Below, one piece after another: positions 36,976 to 45,459 of a DNA stretch of 64,000 bases. Origin of the DNA: Paenibacillus faecalis. Its GTDB lineage: Bacteria > Bacillota > Bacilli > Paenibacillales > Paenibacillaceae. A model generated the notes under the pieces. The model ran no database searches. It was not told the DNA's origin and saw only the letters and a program-made list of their open reading frames with translations. Every line of letters begins with the position of its first letter. The first letter of the stretch is position 1. Location: the NCBI RefSeq assembly GCF_900289175.1, contig NZ_LT985747.1, positions 1,887,912 through 1,951,911 of the forward strand, read 5' to 3'. Both the position numbers and the translations under genes were made by a program.

Positions 36976-37072
36976 GGTTTCAGAAAATTAATTTATTTTC
37001 AAGTTGTTTTGGACAATCTGTGGCCAGGTGATCTCGTTTTTCATCCTTTTACTGTTATGAGGTGAATTGACT

Positions 37073-37498
37073 TTGAAAATCAAAAAATTAAACATACATG
37101 AGCAGGGCTTGAATCAATTTTTCGGTCCGCTTGAGGCCAAGATTATGGATATTCTATGGCAGAAAGAGCAGTCAACGATCCGTGATGTACAGACGATTTT
37201 AAATAAAGAAGAATCCCTCTCCTTTAATACCGTGATGACCGTGATGAATCGGCTGCTAGAAAAGGGCATTTTGCAAAAAAGAACGGAAAAGGGAGGTAGG
37301 GGAAGAACAACATTATTTAAACCTGTACAAACGAAGGAACAATTTTTATCCGAACAAACAAAGGAAATAACACAAGGTCTTATTCGGAATTTTGGAGATT
37401 TGGTAGTCGGGCATATGATCGATACATTGGATGAAGCGGACCCGAAGCTGATTTCGAAGCTGCAGGAAAAATTAAAGCAGATGGACAACGGGAGTTAA
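37073..37498 (+). CDS. BlaI/MecI/CopY family repressor
   Basis: About 141 residues, TTG start with GAGGTG at good spacing. Winged helix-turn-helix at the N-terminus (GPLEAKIMDILWQKEQSTIRDVQTILNKEESLSFNTVMTVMNRLLEKGIL), dimerisation part after. It has no Cys, so it lacks the CxC metal cluster of enterococcal CopY. The next gene is an M56 peptidase, as in BlaI-BlaR pairs, which suggests release by cleavage. Operators on both sides of the copB intergenic region are its likely targets. Confidence 0.9.
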   Translation: MKIKKLNIHEQGLNQFFGPLEAKIMDILWQKEQSTIRDVQTILNKEESLSFNTVMTVMNRLLEKGILQKRTEKGGRGRTTLFKPVQTKEQFLSEQTKEITQGLIRNFGDLVVGHMIDTLDEADPKLISKLQEKLKQMDNGS

Positions 37499-37499
37499 C

Positions 37500-38354
37500 A
37501 TGAAGCCAGCTGTAAAAGTGAATTTGATTTTAGCGAGCATGTTACTTATAGGGGCTTTTGTAATGATGCAAATGGGATGGTATGTTGTGCATCAAATTAC
37601 AGGTGTTTCTCTTCAGTGGAACCTGTTTTCATACTGTCTTACCGCATTACAGAAGCTTTCATTCGGGTACGATATCCTAAAGTTTTTATTCAATCTTGTT
37701 ATTGCATACACCGTCTTGCGAATGTTTATGAGAATCGTAAGGCAATTATACCTGTCCATAAAATGGACGCGTGTTTTTCGGCAATGTACAGATCAGCAGC
37801 AATCCAGGGCTCTTAATGATATATATCGAGATTGGGACACTGAAATTATCGTTGTCAAAGATGATGCATTTATCGCTTTGTCGATGGGGCTCTTTCATCC
37901 GCGCATCATTGTTTCTACAGGCCTGCTGAACATGTTTAGTGCTGAGGAAACCAGGGCGATTTTACTTCACGAATGGTATCACTGCAAGGCAAGAGACCCG
38001 CTTCTCATGTTTTTGGTCGTTTTAATGACGGACAGTATGGGCTATATTCCGCTTATAAAGAAATTGAGCCATCAATTTATGATACAAAAAGAGCTGTTAG
38101 CTGACCGTTTTGCATTGAAGCATATGAATACGGCGTATTACCTGGGGAGTGTATTGTTAAGATTAACCTCAATCGTTCATATTCGTCATGTTTCTGGCAC
38201 AGTATCTTTTGCAAATACAGGAATCAATTATCGTATCCTGCAAGTTCTTAAGCCGAATGAAACACTAAAGGTTCCTTTTTCTTTCGGTAAGTCACTTCTC
38301 GGATCGATGATGATATTATTTCTTATTATTGCGATCATTTGGGGCAGCTGCTGA
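37500..38354 (+). CDS. M56 family membrane metallopeptidase (BlaR1-like, no sensor domain)
   Basis: 284-residue membrane protein starting 1 bp after the repressor stop. Two or three membrane helices precede the zinc site HEWYH (157-161), with the third ligand in the KELLADRFAL region, and a final helix closes the protein. It equals the protease part of BlaR1/MecR1 but has no penicillin-binding sensor. Expected role: cleave the BlaI-like repressor when the cell senses a signal. Given the neighbours, the signal may be copper or envelope damage. Substrate and signal are inferred. Confidence 0.85.
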   Translation: MKPAVKVNLILASMLLIGAFVMMQMGWYVVHQITGVSLQWNLFSYCLTALQKLSFGYDILKFLFNLVIAYTVLRMFMRIVRQLYLSIKWTRVFRQCTDQQQSRALNDIYRDWDTEIIVVKDDAFIALSMGLFHPRIIVSTGLLNMFSAEETRAILLHEWYHCKARDPLLMFLVVLMTDSMGYIPLIKKLSHQFMIQKELLADRFALKHMNTAYYLGSVLLRLTSIVHIRHVSGTVSFANTGINYRILQVLKPNETLKVPFSFGKSLLGSMMILFLIIAIIWGSC

Positions 38355-38425
38355 TCTGCTCTCTTTTTTTCATAGGAGCACTACTACTTGTAGTTTTGTC
38401 ATTTTTCATAAGGCGGTGATCACTC

Positions 38426-39166
38426 GTGTACGAGATTTTTAGCTGGATAACGAATGCTGTAGCTGGTCCATTATCTGAAGTGGCTTATTCCTCGAATATC
38501 GCTCTTTTTTCCGTTTTATTTTTTGGGCTTATCGGGTCGGTAGCACCTTGTCAAATTTCAGCGAATATCGGGGCCATGATGTACTTTGGTAACCGACAAT
38601 TGACACAGAAGCTTTCCTGGATGGAAGTGGTTATGTATTTGGCCGGAAAAATATCCGTTTTCAGCTTGCTCGGGGCTTTGTTTTGGTTATTCGGTCAGGG
38701 GTTATCTCAGGACATGATTCCCTTGTTTGTCATCGCGAGAAAGTTATTAGGCCCGCTGCTTATTTTGATCGGGCTGTTTTTTCTGGGCTGGATTAAACTG
38801 CCTGGTAATTTTGGTTTTCGGGTATCGGCATCGCTCAAACGTGTTTCAACAAGAGTCGGTGGTAAATGGGGGGCATTTTTATTAGGGGCTGCTTTTTCAT
38901 TCGGATTTTGTCCAACGATGGTATGGCTTTTTTTTGGCTTGGTTATGCCCCTGGTGTTCACTTCCTCTTATGGAGTTGTTTTGCCGACCGTGTTTTCTCT
39001 GGGCACAGCGATGCCGTTTCTTTTGTTTATCGGATTAAACATCGCATTGGGTGTCGATACAGCTATTCTTAAAAAATCGAGAAAGTGGGGAATATGGATT
39101 CAGAAGATTGCAGGTGTCATTTTCCTCATATTAGGTGTAGCTGACACGATAACGTACTGGAGCTAG
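38426..39166 (+). CDS. CcdA/DsbD-like membrane protein
   Basis: 246-residue protein with six hydrophobic segments, GTG start after AAGGCGGTG. The two Cys of the family are present: APCQISAN (Cys42) and GFCPTMVW (Cys162), in the symmetric Pro-Cys/Cys-Pro setting used to pass electrons across the membrane. CcdA-like proteins reduce thiols needed for cytochrome c or copper-centre assembly. It is the third gene in line with the BlaI-like and M56 genes, 71 bp after the latter. A role in handling Cu(I)-thiol partners is a reasonable guess. Confidence 0.8.
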   Translation: MYEIFSWITNAVAGPLSEVAYSSNIALFSVLFFGLIGSVAPCQISANIGAMMYFGNRQLTQKLSWMEVVMYLAGKISVFSLLGALFWLFGQGLSQDMIPLFVIARKLLGPLLILIGLFFLGWIKLPGNFGFRVSASLKRVSTRVGGKWGAFLLGAAFSFGFCPTMVWLFFGLVMPLVFTSSYGVVLPTVFSLGTAMPFLLFIGLNIALGVDTAILKKSRKWGIWIQKIAGVIFLILGVADTITYWS

Positions 39167-39179
39167 GCCTTTACGTGAT

Positions 39180-40061
39180 TCACTCTTGATCACATATCCC
39201 CTTTACGGTGTTTCTTTTGTAGTACCCCGGAGTTACTCCGGTTGCTGCTTTGAACGCTTTCGAGAAGTGATGTACATCTGTAAAGCCGCAATATTCGCTA
39301 ACTTTTTGGATAGAAAGGCCTTCCTTTAACAATTCCTTGGCGTGTTCAATTCGTAATGTTAACAGATATTGATAAGGTGTTGTCTTAAAATGCTGTTTGA
39401 ACAGTACGGTAAATCTCGAAGGCGAAAGTCCGGCTCTTTTGGCCATATCAGTAACGTTAATGGGTTCGGAAATATGAAATGCACAATAAGACGTAATCCA
39501 GTTCAAGAAAGGTTTGTGAGGCAGTGCTCCTGGCTGAGGCGTCATGTATTCCTTGAACAGTATGAGCAGCCATTCATGAGCAAGCTGATTCGCTTCCTGA
39601 ACCCCCAAGTAGGTTTGCAGCTGCCAACATTCAATCATTTTTAAGACAAGATCCCTCAGTTTACTAGAATGGGATGTCTTTAGTTTAAAGGGAATTCGGA
39701 CCATTTCGCTGTCATGCAATCTCGGCTGCATGTAAGCCGTGAAAGGAGTCATGTCCAATTGACCGGGAAGTGTAACGAAACTGTTCTCCCTGAATGGATT
39801 ATAGAAAAAATCAAGGTGTATATACGGGTTGATCGTATTGGTAACACCCTTGATGGTATGTATATCGCCAGGCTGAAGGAGGCAAAGATCACCTTCTTTG
39901 AGCGTATGAAGCTGTCCATTCAGCTGAATTTCAAACAACCCTTCCTGCACATAAAAAATGATGTAATCCAGCAAGTTGCGTTCACCCAGAAAAAATGGCG
40001 GACGAATTGCATAATCTGCGATGCGGATGTAGGGAGTTATCGTATGTTCTTCTAATATCAC
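39180..40061 (-). CDS. AraC family transcriptional regulator
   Basis: 293 residues, GTG start with GAGGG upstream. The N-terminal cupin-type domain (IIFYVQEGLFEIQLNGQLHTLKEGDLCLLQPGDIHTI) should bind a sugar. The C-terminal double helix-turn-helix reads INVTDMAKRAGLSPSRFTVLFKQHF and YCGFTDVHHFSKAFKAATGVTPGYYKR. It is divergent from the GH116 gene and is its probable activator. Confidence 0.92.
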   Translation of the reverse strand: MILEEHTITPYIRIADYAIRPPFFLGERNLLDYIIFYVQEGLFEIQLNGQLHTLKEGDLCLLQPGDIHTIKGVTNTINPYIHLDFFYNPFRENSFVTLPGQLDMTPFTAYMQPRLHDSEMVRIPFKLKTSHSSKLRDLVLKMIECWQLQTYLGVQEANQLAHEWLLILFKEYMTPQPGALPHKPFLNWITSYCAFHISEPINVTDMAKRAGLSPSRFTVLFKQHFKTTPYQYLLTLRIEHAKELLKEGLSIQKVSEYCGFTDVHHFSKAFKAATGVTPGYYKRNTVKGICDQE

Positions 40062-40108
40062 CGGGATGAACCCTCTTTCATCATTTTAGTAGTAAATAAC
40101 AATCGTTT

Positions 40109-40136
40109 TTTACAAAAAAAATAGGTCAATTATATA
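40109..40136 (+). promoter_or_regulatory. possible promoter for the GH116 gene
   Basis: TTTACA, 16 bases, TATATA, followed about 80 bp later by the coding region. Lies in the AraC/GH116 divergent space. Confidence 0.35.
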
Positions 40137-40216
40137 AAGCATTATATGTCTTTATCTCTTATGCTGAAGACGTCATGTAGTTCTAGTATATCACTTTCGA
40201 AGGTGGGGCTAAATAT

Positions 40217-42811
40217 ATGGAACATGTGTATAAGGGCGTAAAGACGCGGGAAATCAGCTTTCCTCTTGGAGGGATAGGCAGCGGAAGCATTGGCCTGGCT
40301 GGAAACGGAAGATTAATCGACTGGGAAATTTTCAATCGTCCGAACAAGAGAAGCTTCAACGGTTTTAGCCACTTTGCTGTCAAGGCGGAGCAAGGTGGAA
40401 AAGTGCTGGATGCACGTGTACTCAACGGAGATATGCAAGCACCATACGTAGGAGAGCATATTCGTGGGGGTCCTTTGCATAGCGGATATGGATTCGGGCC
40501 GGAAAGCCAATCGATGGCAGGGATGCCTCATTTTCAAGAGGTGGAATTCAAAGGAGAGTTCCCATTAGCTGCCATGTCGTTTAGAGAACCTTCGTTTCCG
40601 GGTGATATTGAATTAAGAGCTTTTAATCCGCTTATTCCACTGCAAGAGGATGATTCAAGTATCCCGGCTGCTTTTTTTGAATGGGAGATTCACAATACAG
40701 AGAAAGCACCTATTACCTATACTTTGTGTCTTTCCGCTGGCAACCCCATTCCGACAGAGAAAATTGTTTACAGATACAAGGAGATCAGCAGGGAGTCAAC
40801 CCGAAATTTACATATGATCAAGCTGGGATCTCATCAATATAGTGCAGAGCACCTACAGTTTGGAGATATTACGATAGCTACCGATGCAGAAGAGATCAGT
40901 TACCAGGAATACTGGTACCGCGGTGGGTGGTGTGATGGTCTTGAGATGTTCTGGCATGATTTTAACCAGCCTGGACGTATGAAGAACAGAAGGTATCGTG
41001 AAGATGAGGCGCCTGCAACACGAAAAGATACAGCGTCGCTAGCTGCTCACGTAGGGCTGATGCCTGGCGAGAAGAAAACAATCCGATTTACGATCAGCTG
41101 GAATTTCCCGAATATGAACAACTACTGGAATCCAGACCCGGTAAGAAATGAATCCTGGAAAAATTACTATGCAACCTTGTTTGAGGATTCGAGTGCAAGT
41201 GCCCAATATGCATTTGATCATTGGGACCGTCTATACGGAGACACCCTTAAATTTAAAGAAGCTTTGTTTTCTTCAACGCTGCCTGCCGTTGTAAAAGAGG
41301 CGGTTTCCGCGAATTTGTCTGTTATCAAATCCCCGACAAGCCTGCGTTTAACTGACGGTTCTTTTTACGGATTCGAGGGCTGTATTGACGATACCGGCTG
41401 TTGCGAAGGCTCGTGTACACATGTGTGGAATTATGCCTATGCCCTTCCTTTTTTGTTCCCTCGATTGGAGCGCAGCATGAGGAATCTGGATTATAAATAC
41501 AACAAGCGCGGGGATGGGAAAATGTCATTTCGTCTCATGCTGCCTATCGGACGTGATCGAAGTGATTTTCATGCCTGTGCGGACGGGCAACTCGGCGGGG
41601 TTATTAAGGTTTATCGTGATTGGAAAATATCTGGAAATTCGGATTGGCTCCGATCCGTTTGGCCAGCAGTCAAGCAATCGATTGAGTATGCTTGGGCTGA
41701 AAGCAATGAGGATAAATGGGACCCGGAAAAGAAGGGAGTTCTTGTAGGCAGACAGCATCACACTTTGGATATGGAACTTTATGGGCCTAACTCCTGGCTG
41801 AGCGGATTTTATTTGGCGGCTCTCAAGGCTGGAGCGGAAATGGCGGCGTTCCTGGGAGAACATGAGACTGCAGATGAATATAAACAGATTTATATCCGGG
41901 GAAAAGAGTGGGCAGATAAACATTTATTCAACGGCAAGTATTATGTGCAGCAAATCGACTTATCGGATCAAGCGATGGTCGAGTCATTTGGCGAAGAAGC
42001 GGTACGCTATTATTGGAACGAGGAAGCTGGCGAGATTAAATATCAGATCGCTGAAGGCTGTGCAATCGATCAGGTTGTTGCTCAATGGCATGCCAATCTA
42101 TGCGGATTGGGCGAGGTTTTCGACAAGGATCAAACCCGTACAGCATTAAAATCGTTATACCAACATAATTTCAAATCCAGTATGAGGCATGAAGCGAATA
42201 CGTGGAGGTTGTTCTCACTGAACGATGAGGGCGGAATTGTGATCTGTACATGGCCGGAAGAGGTGAAGAAGCCGACGATTCCGTTAACCTATAATTCGGA
42301 AACGATGACAGGCTTTGAATATCAAGCTGCATCACATATGATTCAGGAAGGTCTGATCGAAGAAGGGCTTTCGATCGTACATGCCATTCGAGATCGTTAT
42401 GATGGTGAAAAGAGAAATCCTTGGAATGAGATTGAGTGCGGCAGCAACTATGCAAGGTCGATGGCCAGCTATTCTTTGCTGCAGGCATTTAGTGGCTTTG
42501 AATACAATATGGTGGAAGGAATGATTGGATTTCATCCGGTGCAATCGACAGAGGATGCATTCCGCATTCTTTGGTCGCTTGATACGGGCTGGGGGACATT
42601 TGAGATGAACCCAGAGCAAATTTGTATTCAAGTGTTAGGTGGTAAGCTGGACTTGAATGTGCTAAAACTTCCTGTGAAAGTGCTTGGGTCGATAAATCGG
42701 ATTCGGATGAATGATTTGGACTTATCGTATGAAATGGTCGAAACTGCAATACAGTTTGCAGAGCCACATACGATCGATGGTGATCATTCACTTGTCATCG
42801 ATTTATTATAA
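40217..42811 (+). CDS. GH116 family glycosidase (DUF608, glucosylceramidase-like)
   Basis: 864-residue cytoplasmic glycoside hydrolase. The N-terminal beta domain opens with KGVKTREISFPLGGIGSGSIGLAGNGRLIDWEIFNRP. The catalytic (alpha/alpha)6 part carries GCCEGSCTHVWNYAYALPFLFPRLERSMR (~393-420) and DFHACADGQLGGVIKVYRDW (~450-470), whose Asp is the expected acid/base. Family members cleave beta-glucosides, beta-xylosides or N-acetylglucosaminides. There is no transporter next to it, only a divergent AraC regulator. The start ATG has GAAGGTGGGG upstream. Confidence 0.85.
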   Translation: MEHVYKGVKTREISFPLGGIGSGSIGLAGNGRLIDWEIFNRPNKRSFNGFSHFAVKAEQGGKVLDARVLNGDMQAPYVGEHIRGGPLHSGYGFGPESQSMAGMPHFQEVEFKGEFPLAAMSFREPSFPGDIELRAFNPLIPLQEDDSSIPAAFFEWEIHNTEKAPITYTLCLSAGNPIPTEKIVYRYKEISRESTRNLHMIKLGSHQYSAEHLQFGDITIATDAEEISYQEYWYRGGWCDGLEMFWHDFNQPGRMKNRRYREDEAPATRKDTASLAAHVGLMPGEKKTIRFTISWNFPNMNNYWNPDPVRNESWKNYYATLFEDSSASAQYAFDHWDRLYGDTLKFKEALFSSTLPAVVKEAVSANLSVIKSPTSLRLTDGSFYGFEGCIDDTGCCEGSCTHVWNYAYALPFLFPRLERSMRNLDYKYNKRGDGKMSFRLMLPIGRDRSDFHACADGQLGGVIKVYRDWKISGNSDWLRSVWPAVKQSIEYAWAESNEDKWDPEKKGVLVGRQHHTLDMELYGPNSWLSGFYLAALKAGAEMAAFLGEHETADEYKQIYIRGKEWADKHLFNGKYYVQQIDLSDQAMVESFGEEAVRYYWNEEAGEIKYQIAEGCAIDQVVAQWHANLCGLGEVFDKDQTRTALKSLYQHNFKSSMRHEANTWRLFSLNDEGGIVICTWPEEVKKPTIPLTYNSETMTGFEYQAASHMIQEGLIEEGLSIVHAIRDRYDGEKRNPWNEIECGSNYARSMASYSLLQAFSGFEYNMVEGMIGFHPVQSTEDAFRILWSLDTGWGTFEMNPEQICIQVLGGKLDLNVLKLPVKVLGSINRIRMNDLDLSYEMVETAIQFAEPHTIDGDHSLVIDLL

Positions 42812-42845
42812 ATGGGATGACCGCTAGAAAAAAAGGTCGAGTTAG

Positions 42846-42970
42846 GGGTGAACTGCACCCCAATAGTTAGACACAACTAACTATTGGAGGTGCAGTTTTT
42901 TATGGCGAAATTTGCTCCCGTACTCAGCCTTTTTGCTTTACTGTCCACCTAAGTATCTTTTGGTTCACCC
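42846..42970 (+). mobile_element. 125-bp internally deleted IS3/IS150-like remnant
   Basis: The ends GGGTGAAC (42846-42853) and GTTCACCC (42963-42970) are exact complements. The left part matches the start of IS150-type elements: a terminal CTGCACCCCAATAGTTAG, its hairpin partner, the ribosome site TTGGAGG, and ATGGCGAAATTT, the usual start of the first transposase frame. Here the frame gives only 16 residues (42902-42952) before TAA. All of the rest of the element is gone. Confidence 0.55.
42853..42895 (+). other. hairpin that hides the IS ribosome site
   Basis: CTGCACCCCAATAGTTAG (42853-42870) pairs along its full length with 42877-42895, with one bulged base and a 6-nt loop. The ribosome site TTGGAGG lies inside the stem, as in IS elements that block translation from read-through transcripts. 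Confidence 0.6.
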
Positions 42971-42988
42971 GGAGTTCCCGGTTCATTT

Positions 42989-43588
42989 TTAACTTTGTTC
43001 AGGCTGGACGGTCTTTAAAATATATTCGATGAACGTTTCGATATACGAATCATCAAGCTTCTTTTTATGGATTAACACATGAAAGTATAAGGGGCCATAG
43101 ATCATATCCAGCACGATATCATAATCGATATTCGGTCGAAGCTCTCCGTGTTCAATCCCGTTCTCTAGGATGCGTTTCGCTTCCGTTCTTCTTGGGATCA
43201 GGTATTGCGACATGAATGTCTCGACTACTTCAGAATCGGACTCACTTCCCGAAATCACATACAGCATGGATCGGCCAAGGGTGCTATTGAATACTTTAGC
43301 CATGCCTTTCAACTGATTCATGAAGTTTTCTCTTACCGATGCATTTTCATTCAACTTGACTTGTGGTGTAAGAAGCATCAGAAAAGCATCCATCACTAAC
43401 ATCGTTTTGTTGCTCCACCAGCGATAAATGGTCGCTTTGCTGACTCCAGCAGCTGCGGCTACTCCTTCAATCGTTAAGGCGGAGTAGCCGTTTTTTTCAA
43501 GCAGCTCTACAGTTGCATTCAAAATCGCATCTTTGGATTCTGCACTTCGAGGACGCCCTGCGCTTTCTCTAACTTTGTTTGTCATCAT
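42989..43588 (-). CDS. TetR/AcrR family regulator
   Basis: 199 residues; the ATG follows TTAGGAGATTTT. N-terminal DNA-binding domain is standard: ILNATVELLEKNGYSALTIEGVAAAAGVSKATIYRWWSNKTMLV. The C-terminal part (TetR_C_11-like) shows no defined ligand. It lies 60 bp after the NCS2 permease gene on the same strand, so the two may share a message and the regulator may act on it. Confidence 0.92.
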   Translation of the reverse strand: MMTNKVRESAGRPRSAESKDAILNATVELLEKNGYSALTIEGVAAAAGVSKATIYRWWSNKTMLVMDAFLMLLTPQVKLNENASVRENFMNQLKGMAKVFNSTLGRSMLYVISGSESDSEVVETFMSQYLIPRRTEAKRILENGIEHGELRPNIDYDIVLDMIYGPLYFHVLIHKKKLDDSYIETFIEYILKTVQPEQS

Positions 43589-43648
43589 AAAATCTCCTAA
43601 CTTAAGCCACGGGTAGATGCTATTAGAGTAACACAGTCCAATTTTGTA

Positions 43649-44971
43649 TTAAAGCGTCGCTGCCTTTGCAGCTTTTTCTCTCCAGGTTTGCTCTAGCAGC
43701 AAGGCTACCAGCATGCCGACCATCACACCATTGCCAAGCAGATATTGGAAAATTGTAGGCAGTCCATAGAACAGGCTTTGCGGCAAGAACATTACACCGG
43801 TTCCAAACGACAGTGCCAAACCTAGAATGGTCATGCGCCGCTCATCCAGCGGTTCCTTCAAAATGGACCGAATGCCAATCCCGATCATTTGTGCAAATGA
43901 GGCGAGCATGGCGGCATTGGCCACTTGAGCGGGCAGCAGCGACAGCATCGAATAGATGCCGGGTATAAACGAAATGATGATAAGCAACGCACAAGCAATG
44001 TAATAGGGAGCCAGGCGAATCTGACCGGTCAGTCGCACGAAACCGGCGGAGATAGACAATGGCACAACTCCAATCGTTGAGAAGAGAGAGGAGAGCACAT
44101 TGCTGAAGCCGGATACGATGCCAGCTTTGTCCAGCGGCGAGGTTTTTCCGGTTCGGGGTGTTTGTTTTTTCCCGGAGTCATCTACCACCTGCTGCATGGC
44201 AACTAAACAAGCAATAACGCTGGAGATCAATACAAAGGCAACCATGATGGCTGTTGCAAACATCCCGGCATCGATCGTTGGCAGCCCCCATGCGAACACC
44301 TGCGGGAATTTAATGAGCGAGTCGGAGGCGGGCGCTTGACCTGTACCGTAGACGAGGGCATAAGCGATCCAGCCTGCAATAACCCCGAAGAGCACCGCGT
44401 AACTTTTCATCCAGCCTTTTCCCCAAATGGAGAGTGAGAGCACTAGAAGAAACACGGAAAAAGAAATGACTACACTCGTTCCGAGAACGGGTGCGCCTGT
44501 ATCGCTGACACCGATCATCCCCTTGAGTAAGGTACCACTTAGCTGTAGGGTCAGCATAATCAAGTAAACGCCGGTGACGAGCGGGGTGAAAATGCGGAGC
44601 AGCTTTTGCATCCATTTAGCACTTCCGATAAGGATAACCGTTATACCGGTAACGAGCATACCGCCTTCTAGAAGCCGCAATGTCTCGTCCTGGTTCCCAC
44701 CTTGCGATACAGCGAGCTGGCCCATCAGGACAAAGATGCCAAGCCAAATTCCTGCGGGTCCATCAGGAATCGGCAGACGATGTCCTAACCAGGCAGATAA
44801 CAGCGAGGACAGTCCCACTACAAAAAACATGCGCTGGATCAATCCGATCGTTTCTTCAGGGGACATTTGAAATATAGTCCCTATAACGATCGGCAGCATC
44901 AGTGAGTTGGCAATAAGAAATACCAACCACTGGATTGAAAAGATGCCCGTGCTTATAGCCCGGCTTTTCAT
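43649..44971 (-). CDS. NCS2 family purine/pyrimidine permease
   Basis: 440-residue transporter with 12-14 membrane segments; the ATG at 44971 follows AAAGGAG at 9 bases (the TTG at 44980 is too close). Typical NCS2 features are RLPIPDGPAGIWLGIF early and the region GIVSGFSNVLSSLFSTIGVVPLSISAGFVRLTGQ, which replaces the Q-N-G signature. It resembles the YwdJ-like branch of xanthine/uracil permeases. Substrate not determined. Confidence 0.85.
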   Translation of the reverse strand: MKSRAISTGIFSIQWLVFLIANSLMLPIVIGTIFQMSPEETIGLIQRMFFVVGLSSLLSAWLGHRLPIPDGPAGIWLGIFVLMGQLAVSQGGNQDETLRLLEGGMLVTGITVILIGSAKWMQKLLRIFTPLVTGVYLIMLTLQLSGTLLKGMIGVSDTGAPVLGTSVVISFSVFLLVLSLSIWGKGWMKSYAVLFGVIAGWIAYALVYGTGQAPASDSLIKFPQVFAWGLPTIDAGMFATAIMVAFVLISSVIACLVAMQQVVDDSGKKQTPRTGKTSPLDKAGIVSGFSNVLSSLFSTIGVVPLSISAGFVRLTGQIRLAPYYIACALLIIISFIPGIYSMLSLLPAQVANAAMLASFAQMIGIGIRSILKEPLDERRMTILGLALSFGTGVMFLPQSLFYGLPTIFQYLLGNGVMVGMLVALLLEQTWREKAAKAATL

Positions 44972-45459
44972 AAGGGTCAACTCCTTTCCACGAACAATTT
45001 CGAAACGGTACGTATCGTTTTTAGATGATACACGAAAAACTGCGAACAGGCAAGAGGAATTTGCTCGAAGCTAGTTCACTCGTTGTTGAGCGTTTGTTTT
45101 CTTTACGGAAACAAAATAGTGTGGTAGCATATATCTTAATATAAAGATATTTTAGGGGTGAAAATGTCCTAAAGTTATAAGCAGGAGGTTTTAGGAAGCT
45201 TGGTTCGATGCGAAAAATTATTATAATAAATATTTATTATATACAAATCTATTTTATTTAGCTGATAGTAGAAGCTATGTGCTTTTTCAAGCCTGCCTAC
45301 GATACTTCGTTATACAACGTCTTATCGCGCAATTAAGTAGCGAAAACGCCTTTTGATCGAGGTGGTTTATTTATGCTACATTCTCAACTTTGCCTGTATG
45401 CTGATCTTTTCAAGGTCACTTACTGGATACATAAAAACACTTAGTCTAGGAGGATCAAC
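44972..45459. other. 488-bp intergenic region, mostly unassigned
   Basis: Between the divergent NCS2 and chemoreceptor genes. It holds a 20-bp palindrome (45131-45150), an isolated ribosome-like site (GCAGGAGG, 45181-45188) with no frame longer than 8 codons after it, and a 23-codon frame at 45373-45444 with GAGGTGG upstream that ends 15 bp before the chemoreceptor gene. No riboswitch or tRNA recognised. Confidence 0.5.
45131..45150. promoter_or_regulatory. orphan palindrome, MarR-type operator style
   Basis: ATATCTT AATATA AAGATAT: perfect 7-bp arms around 6 bases. AT-rich dyads of this length often bind MarR-type repressors. No matching regulator gene is next to it. Confidence 0.4.

Noticed and set aside
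37073-37498. Calling the copper repressor CopY
   Set aside because: The C-terminal Cys cluster of CopY is absent and an M56 peptidase follows, so only the broad BlaI/MecI/CopY family is claimed.
41400-41440. GH116 nucleophile apparently missing in THVWNYAYA
   Set aside because: I expected Glu near this position in some family members, but I am not sure of the numbering, and bacterial relatives with NYA may be normal.
44972-45060. Purine riboswitch or PurR box before the NCS2 permease gene
   Set aside because: CACGAACAATTT recalls half a PurR box, but no full box and no riboswitch core could be read.
45373-45444. 23-codon frame with a fair ribosome site before the chemoreceptor gene
   Set aside because: Too short and without recognisable features; mentioned in the intergenic entry but not called as a gene.
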